This document shows, in pieces, positions 56,868 to 64,000 of a DNA stretch of 64,000 nucleotides (position 1 is its first letter; each line of letters starts with the position of its first letter). Location: the NCBI GenBank assembly GCA_022495995.1, contig JAFEMH010000077.1, positions 930,001 through 994,000 on the forward strand. Direction: 5' to 3'. The position numbers were made by a program, and so were the translations under genes. Source of the stretch: Adenophora triphylla var. japonica. Lineage: Eukaryota > Streptophyta > Magnoliopsida > Asterales > Campanulaceae. Below the pieces are notes generated by a model. It was not told the origin of the DNA. It did not search any database and saw nothing but the letters and a program-made list of their open reading frames with translations.

Positions 56868-57560
56868 TCATTCATAGACGCCGGATTTAGGAGGACCTTG
56901 GAGGAGGATTTCCACGGTTTGATTGTCCTTCACAACGAATGAATCAGATAGGAAGGTGACAAAGGCATTGTTATCTTGACACAATTTATAGATAAAAATA
57001 ATATTGCGAGACAAATTGGGAACATGAAGAACATGATTGAGTTTAAAGGATGAGGAAGGAGTAAGGAGAGAAGTAGAACCAATGTTTGAGATGGGTAGGC
57101 CGGGTCCATCACCAATGAAGAGTTCCTCAGTGCCATCATAGGGACAATGGAAAGAGAGATTATTGAGGTCATTGGTGGGATGATGTGTGGCGCCGCTGTC
57201 AAGGAGCCAATTGAAAGGGGAAGCAGGAGAGGAGGTAGTGGCGGCATAGAGAGAGTTGGTGGGTTGTTTGCTATTTGAGGGGTTGGGACAAGGGTTGTTG
57301 TTTTGTGGTGGAGACGGAACATTGGCGTTGGGATATTGTAGGCGAAAGGCGGGGCAATAGGAGAGGGCGGAAGGCGGGGCAATAGGAGAGGGAGTGGCCA
57401 ACTTCTCGGCACCATTGACACTTGCTTTGGTAGGTGTTACAGGTTTGGTTGTTGTTGGTGTTGTTGTTGTTGGGAATAAGAGAGAAATCGGAGGAGGAAG
57501 CCAGTGATGTGTCTTCGGTGAGGGGGTAGGCAATTTAGGGTTTAGGCCGAGTAGGGGAGG
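56868..57560 (-). pseudogene. gag remnant and protease of element E
   Basis: Only a zinc knuckle of gag survives (CQWCREVGHSLSYC, other frame, near 57370-57425), next to a 24-bp duplication (GGCGGGGCAATAGGAGAGGG). The protease frame 57533-56868 has NWLLDSGATHHPTNDLNN and the typical ILHVPNLSRN-like end. Only about 30-70 bp separate PBS and this ORF, so most of gag was deleted. Confidence 0.82.
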
Positions 57561-57591
57561 GATGGGTAGGGCAAAGAGATTTAGGATCTTT

Positions 57592-57603
57592 GCTCTGATA
57601 CCA
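57592..57603 (-). promoter_or_regulatory. Primer-binding site of element E (tRNA-iMet type)
   Basis: TGGTATCAGAGC on minus, directly next to the 5' LTR. Confidence 0.95.
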
Positions 57604-57796
57604 TGTTAGAGAATAGAAGACAAATAGTTTGGGGCTTGAAAGCCTTCTTGAATTGTATTCCAATAGGGTTTATATACAAGCAAGAGAATCCTAATCCTAC
57701 TCATATTCTACTTTGTACAATTAGGAAACTAAATATAATAGAATAAGGAAACTAGATATACAAAGTAATTAGGAGATTATATCTATTTCCTTAACA
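57604..57796 (-). repeat. 5' LTR of element E
   Basis: 193 bp, near-identical to the 3' LTR; TATATAAA on minus near 57669. Confidence 0.95.
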
Positions 57797-57990
57797 CCAA
57801 CACCCTCAGGTTAGGGCAGAATTTGAAAACACGACTAAAAGGATCCTCATCTAGGGCTGACTTGGGTATGTATTTTTCACCAAAAGAAAGAAGGTAGCGG
57901 AGATGTGAAAACTGAGACACTGGAGAGAATCATACCTTATATCTCTACTTCTGTAATGTACAGAAAGCCTCCTGGTTGATTTGTTGGATT
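57797..57990 (-). pseudogene. Second NBS-LRR remnant, continuation after element E
   Basis: Paralogous to 50665-50860 (CCAACACCCTCAGGTTAGGGCAG; CTTATATCTCTACTTCTG). Homology to the first NBS-LRR ends near 57985 (TTTGTTGGA). Confidence 0.8.
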
Positions 57991-58121
57991 GCCAGATTAC
58001 CAAGGTGTTGGGTTTTTTCCCTCCTAGTTGATTAAAAAAACCCATCTTATTTTATGTTTTTTTATTTTATTTTTGGCCCAAATTTTACCCGTTTACTTAG
58101 CCCATTAGATTAGTAATATTA

Positions 58122-58317
58122 GGGCTCGTTTGGTTGTCGGATAAAAGTAAGCAGTATTATTAGTGAGGGGATTATTAATCCCCTCATTATTAGTGATGGT
58201 ACTAATAATCCTAGTTTTAGGGAGAAGACGACGTTTGATAGGAATGAGATTAACATGCCCATATCATATTTAATACAAATAACCCTATTCATTTTCCAAC
58301 TATACCCCTAACTTGCT

Positions 58318-58401
<84 letters not shown>

Positions 58402-59310
58402 CTAATTGAACTTACCAATTAAACCATTTTCGTTTTTGATTTTCATATTCAAGGCATATAAAAAAAATTCAATAGCAGTCTTCATTACTCCAAATTACTT
58501 GCTTAAAAATAATTACTTCAAATTACTCTTTAAATTCAAAAGTAATAACTCAACAATAATCTTGGACATTGCTTCAACATAGTGACAATTTCCCTACCTT
58601 TCAGTCACTGTAAAAAATTAGCCCAGAAAGGACATTCATATAAATTGATAATTCTTTCATTGCAGTGATAGAAGTCTAACTTGAAAAGACAAATACATAT
58701 AAATTGATAATTCTTTCGTCAAACTTTTTGTTGGGCCTAATATCAAAGACGAATTTTAATCTCTGCAGAAAAAAGTAATCCATAAAAGGGCCGAAAACAT
58801 GAAATATTTTGATTCTAACGAATTGAAAAATTGACCCATTAAATTCTTCAATAAGATTTAAGAAAAACATATCATGATTTATTTGTGTTGGATAGAAGAA
58901 GAATCATGAACATATCCATTCTCTTAACCCGAATATAGATGATGGAGAGAATAATCATCAACTTTATTTGGGTTTTATTAAAGAAAAAAACTCAGATAAA
59001 GGGATGAAGAACTCACCTTTAATTTGAAACATTATAAAGAGACTGGGATTTTAAGTCGGAGGTTTGCATTGACGAGAACCAGGGGTAGGGGTAGAATTGC
59101 GATTAAACTTGTAATCCCTTCTACCGTAACGAGGGGATAAATAATACCACCTCTATGCCCAGGAGGATAATTAGTGAAGGGATAAGGATGTTATCCTGAT
59201 AACTCAGATTATTAGTACGTGCGTGCAAATGACTACCAAACACGGGTTGAAGTCGGACTGTTAATCCCATCCACGTTATCCTGCCCTTGACCGGGCTACC
59301 AAACGGGGCC
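58122..59310. mobile_element. Harbinger/Tourist-type non-autonomous element (1189 bp)
   Basis: TIRs GGGCTCGTTTGGTTG...GGATAA and, reversed, GGCCCCGTTTGGTAGCCCGG, with TTA duplicated on both sides (58119-58121, 59311-59313). Further inner inverted words (ATTATTAATCCC...; GGATAATTAGTG). No transposase ORF. Confidence 0.88.
58318..58400. repeat. (TA)n microsatellite, about 80 bp
   Basis: Uninterrupted TA repeat within the Harbinger element. Confidence 0.98.
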
Positions 59311-60091
59311 TTAAGGTATTATTATATGAACGATATAAACCGAGATACGAATATGGGCTTGTCCGAGCTGGGCCCAATTAGATTGGGCCATGAATATTAT
59401 CTAATAACCAAGTATCAGGGCCGAGTAAGATCTTCCTCGTATGCCGAGGAGCATATACCTCGGCCTTATATCATCATGCTTGAACCAACATATCCCGATA
59501 TATCACAAGTGACGAGGAGAGAAAAGTTCTTACCTCGGCATATTCTCAAGTGACGAGGAAACAAAATCATTTACCCCGGCATATCTCCTTGTCGGCCAAT
59601 CATCAATTGACGAGGAAGAAGCATCATTTACCTCGGTCTATTTCCTAGGGCTGAGGTAAAACATTTATGTTCCTCGGCGTTCCGGCTAGCAGTTTACAGT
59701 CCTTATCAAACAAGGATTCTACAATCATTATCCGATCAGGATTATGATCACCAACATCAATTCAAGTCAAACAATGACTCCTTAACAGATATAATTCTCT
59801 TAGGATTATATCTTATCTCTTTACAAGTTCACTTCAACACGGATTCTATCAATCCATCCCTATAAATACAAGCCCCATGGCTCATTATTTGGTACGTTAC
59901 ATTTTACATTGCAGAAACTCTGTCAATTTAGTTTCTCACCTACAAACCGTGAACTTACTCTCACGCCGGAGGGCCTTTAGCCGGATCCGCCCCGGCTTAG
60001 TTTACGTGTTTTCTCTTATTTTCAGGCCTTGCAATCGCCGGAGCATTTATCGCTTGGATTTGGGCTGATTTGACGATTTTGGCATCATCAA

Positions 60092-60110
60092 TTGGTTCCA
60101 TTGCCGGGAA
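60092..60110 (+). promoter_or_regulatory. Primer-binding site of element F
   Basis: TTGGTTCCATTGCCGGGAA, a mutated form of the TTGGTGCCGTTGCCGGGGA-type PBS which I recall as matching tRNA-Asp in Athila/Tat elements. Confidence 0.65.
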
Positions 60111-60453
60111 ATCGATTCAAACACCCTTTGTTTGGCCTGGAAAGCGCTCGCTAAAAGCCAATTTTCTTGCCGGAATTTCTCTCCCTTTGAACGGAATTTC
60201 TGGATCGTTTGGGCTCTGTTCTTGAAACCGCCGGAATCTGCAAATTTCAACCGGAATTTGCCTAGATTCTGTTGGAGGCGTTTGTTAGCGTGAAATTCCG
60301 CCCCAGTTTTGGCTTGAATTTTTTGTGTTGGAAAAATCACAATTGGCTGTTTGTTTGTGGTCAAATTTTGCCCTAATTTTGGCCATAAATCCGAATTTAT
60401 TGAAATTGTGATTTTTGGGAGATTTGCACTTGTTGATTTGTCATTGATTTGCA

Positions 60454-61939
60454 ATGGACGGGCAATCTGCAAGTGTTACGGCTGAGGACCCAACCCAAGT
60501 GAATGGGGGGAACACTGGAGCCGAGGAGCTGCCTCCTCCACCCCCTCCTCTACCTCAGCAAGATGCCCTTCCTCCCCTCGCCATGACCCTTCGTTCCAAG
60601 GGTCAGACGAATGCCGAGGGAGAGGGTAATGAGCTTCCTCGTCCTACTCGTGCTCGTGGGAAGCAAGTGGGAAGGAAGAAAACAAAGAATGCCGACGCCG
60701 GTCAAGCAGGAGGATCTCAACCCGTTGACCGACGCTCTTTGTTACATAAACAAATGAAGACTTTGCAAAGGATGTATGAAACACAAGTTGCTCTTTTGCA
60801 AATGGATCCAGATCATTCCATGGCTCAATTCATTATGCCGTCTATGGGCAACCCTCTTGGAGGGGAACAAGGTGAGCAACGAGCTCCTCCCCTCAAGACC
60901 GGTGAACTACCAAAGCAAGCCCCCCGGGAGCCTACCCATCCTTGAATGACAGTAAGAAGAAGGATCAAGTGGTTGACCTGAGAAGCCACTTAACTCCTAG
61001 GGAAGAGGAAGTAAACTCCAGGGACCTAAATACAAGACTCAGTCTGAATAGGCCAATGTCACCACCTCGTCTAGTTATAGCACCTCGGCATCCTGACTCT
61101 CCTCGTCCTCGTCGATCTCGCCATGATTCTCCTCGACCTCGTCGACCGGATTCTCCTCGTCCTCGGTATCGAGAGTTTGTTAGGCCGAGGACCCCGGATC
61201 CATACAGGATGATACTTGGTGCACAAGACCTGGAACCAAGGCGTGATAAGGCCCCCTCCAAACGGGATAGCCACCGACATGACGCGCAACACAGTAGGGT
61301 GAATGATCGCCCCAAGGATAAATCAGTCAGAAGTTCCCAAAGAAGCACCCGCTCAAGCAGCGATAATGGAATAGAAACAAAACAATGGGAGCTGTTGAAG
61401 CAAAGACTAGATGACATGGAGATGGGAAAGAAATTCAATGACGATGATTATGACTGGGCCACCCGTCCGTTTTCCTTGAGGATAACTGCTGCACCCCCTA
61501 ATCCTCACCTCAAGATCCCGAATTTTGAGAAATACAACGGGAACACTGACGCCAAGGACCATGTGCAAAGTTTTGAACAAACCATGAATCTCCTCACCAC
61601 TGCTGATGACTTGCTCTGCAAAGCTTTCGCGAGCACCTTCTCCGGAACAGCTCTGACCTGGTTCCGTGAGCTTAAGAAAGGTTGCATCGATTGCTGGAGG
61701 GGCATGAGGAGAATGTTCTTAGACCACTTTGCTACTGCTGGTAAGAGGAAGATGAGATTGGCCGACTTGGCCAACATCGAGCAAGGAAAGGGAGAGACCA
61801 CCCTCAGCTACTACAACCGGTTCCGAAAAATGGCAAACCAGGTTGAAGAGAGCCTCACTGATAGGGAGGTCATTGTTTGTTTCAACTCTGGGTTAAAATC
61901 TGGTCCCCTCATTTATGAACTCTCAGCCCGGGAACCTCA
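60454..61939 (+). pseudogene. gag: gag of element F, frameshifted and cut by element G
   Basis: First frame 60454-60945 (MDGQSASVTAEDPT; proline run; MTLRSKGQTN; basic KQVGRKKTKN), second frame 60942-61939, overlapping at TTGA. The latter has RPRRPDSPRPRYREF arginine/proline/serine repeats and a gag core: KIPNFEKYNGNTDAKDHVQ, AFASTFSGTALTWFREL, MFLDHFATAGKRKMRLADL, ETTLSYYNRFRKMA. Similar to Tat/Retand-type gag. The frame is interrupted by element G's LTR at 61940. Confidence 0.85.
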
Positions 61940-62409
61940 TGTTAGAACATGGATTAATAATATGTGTTATTTAATTCCATATGTTATAATCATTTAATAA
62001 TGTTAAAGTATAGACCAAATATGTAGAATTCTATTAGGTGTAAGTACCATTAAATGATGGGCATAATGGTAACTTTTCACCGCCTTCTTTATGAAAGGGT
62101 GTAGTCCCTAAATGAAGTGCCCCTTCTCTATCTATATAAAGGCTATCCATCAGCCATTAGAGACACTAGTTACATACACAAATTCAGTCATAAGAATTCT
62201 CTTCATTCATTAAGAAGATTATAGTGTGGGCACTATCATTTAGAAGATCTACTCTTCCCTACTTTCTCATTTATTCAAGAACAAGATCAAGAACACAATC
62301 ATGGAATCACAAGGTACACGCTTCCGTATTATTCTTCTTCTTCTTCTCATTCTCTTCTTAATCTAGTTATGAGTCGGTTCATGGTTAATGGATCGTTAAT
62401 GTTCCTACA
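61940..62409 (+). repeat. 5' LTR of element G (470 bp)
   Basis: TGTTAGAACATGG...GTTCCTACA. TATATAAA box at 62133-62140. Confidence 0.85.
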
Positions 62410-64000
62410 ATTGGTATCAGAGCCTGGTTATATACTAGATTGAGTTTGAAATTCTTATAAAGCCTTATGCTTTAATTCTTGTATGATTTCATTTAGTTTT
62501 TGTTCTTGTTCATGATACTCATCTTGTCTAAGAGTATTATATTCATAAAACTTCATTCTATTTCTGCTTTTGGTTTACTACAAGGCTTTCAATTATTAAT
62601 GTAAGATTATCCCATTTTTGAACATAGCCACCATCCTTGGATGCGTTGTGAGTTTGTTCATATGCATAGCCACACATTTTAAAATGTGATGTGAGTATGC
62701 GGATCTACTTGCTTTGGTTGAATATTGATTCACCATTAAGTTAAGAATTGATAGTCTAATTAGGTGTTATGCCTCTCTAATTGATTCAAACCTGTTCATA
62801 AAAGGGTGTTAAAACTGATGACTTTTCACCAATCTGGACAGTGGGCACGAGTCGTGCTATTGGGCACGAGTCGTGCCCTTTGATTCCTGCCGTTTAAATG
62901 GTGACTTTTCATGATTCTGGGCTTTTGGCACGAGTCGTGCCTTTTGGCACGAGTCGTGCCTTTTGGCACGAGTCGTGCCCTTTTGGTCATTCGTGCCCAC
63001 GACTCGTTTCCAAGCTTCCAAGTCGTTATGATTAAAACCAAGCAATTCATTTCCACTCGTGCCCCATTCGTGCTTGTGGGCACGAGTCGTGCTCTGGCTA
63101 GGGAAGAGAGATTTTTTGAGTTTTACCCAGAATTTTGTGAAAATTTGTTAGTAAATTTTTAGTATCTGGACACCAGTCGCGCTTCGGTGGTTCTTAGAGT
63201 TATCGAACTTTAAGAATGGACGGGTAGAACAAAAGGATACTATCTTTTAATGATAAATTTCACTTGTTTATTTACCCTTTAAATTTTCAGAAATTACCTT
63301 AAAGTCTTAAATGCCCTAAAGTATGATTAATTATATGCTTAAACAAATTTATTCATTGTTTAAATAATATTGTTGCCAAAGCAATTTACGTTATTTAAAT
63401 ACAAATTTGTTAAAGTGATGAATGTAAATATTGATATGTGATAACATGCTTGTTTCCCAAAGGAGACCTTGTTATTGACTAAGTATTTGCATTCATAGGG
63501 TAATAATTGAAATAAACTTTTGGTCATTTTAAACGCTGTGAACCATCCCAAAGGAAGGCGGGTGTTTAAAGTGAATTGTTTATATTCTTTATTACCGGGG
63601 AACAAGTACCTTAAATTTTAGGACATTTTTTATACTTGATCCGGCCCAAAGGAAGGCAAGTATTTAAAGTGTATTGTTTAAGCTATTTGTTTACCCTAAG
63701 ATAAATCAAATTGTGAGTCAATTCGCAATCCAAAGATTAGTCTTGATGTCATGTTGATTATCTTTATTTTGATGGAATTCATTTGATATAATTAATCATT
63801 ATTTAGTTTCTTATATATGTTTTGTTTCATTCTTGTTCTTCTCCTTCAGATTTGATTAATGCTTCATCCGTAACTACTGCTATAAATGATGTACCTTTGC
63901 TTACTGGGACTAAACTTAAAACTTGGAAAAATAATATAACGATGATCTTAGGCAATATGGACATCGATCACGCATTTGGGGAATCAAGTCCCGCTGCTCT
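62301..64000 (+). CDS. gag: gag of element G, predicted spliced from a start codon in the LTR
   Basis: ATGGAATCACAAG (62301-62313) is followed by a GTACAC donor. TTCTTCTCCTTCAG at 63836-63849 is a strong acceptor. The join makes MESQDLINASS and continues open to the window end: NDVPLLTGTKLKTWKNNI, MILGNMDIDHAFGE, the usual N-terminal motif of copia gag. The 1536-bp intron removes the PBS, so spliced RNA would be mRNA only. Splice prediction is inference; the gag domain itself is clear. Confidence 0.68.
62411..62424 (+). promoter_or_regulatory. Primer-binding site of element G (tRNA-iMet type)
   Basis: TTGGTATCAGAGCC, one base after the LTR. Confidence 0.95.
62425..63835 (+). other. Leader (intron) of element G
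   Basis: AT-rich with no ORF of interest. CACACATTTTAAAATGTG-like and repeated AAAGGAAGGCRAGT...TTTAAAGTG segments (about 63548 and 63650) occur. It also holds the palindrome cluster described separately. Confidence 0.5.
62841..63100. repeat. GGCACGAGTCGTGCC palindrome cluster in element G leader
   Basis: Six GCACGAGTCGTGC copies (about 62845, 62862, 62928, 62943, 62958, 63081) plus degenerate ones, three of them spaced 15-16 bp as GGCACGAGTCGTGCCTTTT. The same motif, same sense orientation, occurs in the LTR of element B. Confidence 0.92.

Larger units (their letters stand above)
53752..57796 (-). mobile_element. Element E: young short-LTR Ty1/copia (Ale/Retrofit-like)
   Basis: 193-bp LTRs 53752-53944 and 57604-57796 differ at about two positions. 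Perfect TSD CCAAC (53747-53751, 57797-57801). PBS and PPT present. Order protease-integrase-RT-RNase H is Ty1/copia; short LTRs suggest the Ale/Retrofit group. Nearly all of gag is missing and pol has lesions, so it is non-autonomous despite recent insertion. Confidence 0.95.
58007..60091 (+). repeat. Probable 5' LTR of element F, interrupted by a Harbinger MITE
   Basis: The right end ...GGCATCATCA is set by the PBS at 60092. The left end is inferred: TGTTGGGTTTTTTCC at 58008 follows the point where NBS-LRR homology stops. Without the MITE it would be about 890 bp. A TATAAATA box lies at 59861-59868. CTCGGC/GACGAGG words recur at 59400-59680. No second LTR is in the window. Confidence 0.5.
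58007..61939 (+). mobile_element. Element F: Ty3/gypsy (probably Tat-like), 5' part
   Basis: Probable LTR, PBS, 340-bp leader and gag. The rest presumably continues beyond element G outside the window. Confidence 0.65.
61940..64000 (+). mobile_element. Element G: Ty1/copia, 5' part
   Basis: 5' LTR 61940-62409, tRNA-iMet PBS, 1.4-kb leader, and start of a copia gag at 63850; runs off the window. Inserted into gag of element F; left flank CCTCA would be the target duplication if found at the far end. Confidence 0.85.

Overview
This window is plant nuclear DNA, most likely from a dicot with a repeat-rich genome. It is almost entirely nested transposable elements around one resistance-gene (CC-NBS-LRR) remnant locus. 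Evidence: LTR retrotransposons with plant primer-binding sites, plant-type short introns with T-rich acceptors, plant mobile domain (PMD) genes, a MULE carrying a ULP protease gene, Stowaway, Harbinger and hAT MITEs, and an NB-ARC gene. I see no rRNA or tRNA gene and no ordinary single-copy host gene apart from the NBS-LRR remnants. The species cannot be named from this.

Layout. (A) 1-18037, + strand: a Tat/Ogre-type Ty3/gypsy element. The window starts inside its 5' LTR; the 3' LTR is 16296-18037. It has gag, protease and an integrase remnant, but RT and RNase H are deleted. The 3' half carries two antisense genes: a spliced PMD-like gene (14643 down to 11692) and a single-exon gene (11215 down to 9710). 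A roughly 72-bp minisatellite follows. (C) 18038-18423 plus 28005-31085, - strand: a second, decayed Tat element with RT, RNase H, a second RNase H and integrase. It is split by (B) 18424-28004, - strand, a complete Tekay/Del-type chromovirus with 2.5-kb LTRs and a perfect GAAGT target duplication. (D) about 31093-37230, + strand: a 5'-truncated SIRE/Maximus-like Ty1/copia element with an env-position ORF and a 3' LTR. 37780-38600 holds two MITEs. (M) about 38.88-48.51 kb: a MULE with an apparently intact two-exon MURA transposase (+) and an apparently intact seven-exon ULP-type cysteine protease gene (-). Its non-coding parts are filled with short palindromes.

The NBS-LRR locus spans about 48.5-58 kb. 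It has one nearly full NB-ARC-LRR pseudogene (49800-52063, -), flanked by a duplicated block that carries a Stowaway MITE in one copy only. A second LRR/NBS remnant (53490-53751 plus 57797-57985) is split by (E) 53752-57796, - strand, a young short-LTR copia element with TSD CCAAC. (F) about 58.0-61.94 kb, + strand: a Ty3/gypsy element (probable LTR, PBS, gag). A Harbinger-type MITE sits in its LTR, and its gag is cut by (G) 61940-end, + strand, a Ty1/copia element. G's start codon seems to lie in the LTR and to be spliced across 1.5 kb to gag.

The recurring theme is short GC-rich palindromes, a different set for most elements: TCCGCGCGGA in A, GGCACGASTCGTGCC in both B and G, GGGCGACCGCCC in M, GCGATCGC in E. 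In A the palindrome lies upstream of the LTR TATA box and of both antisense genes. Most retroelement genes are dead. In B several lesions sit at CHG sites, as expected from deamination of methylated cytosine.
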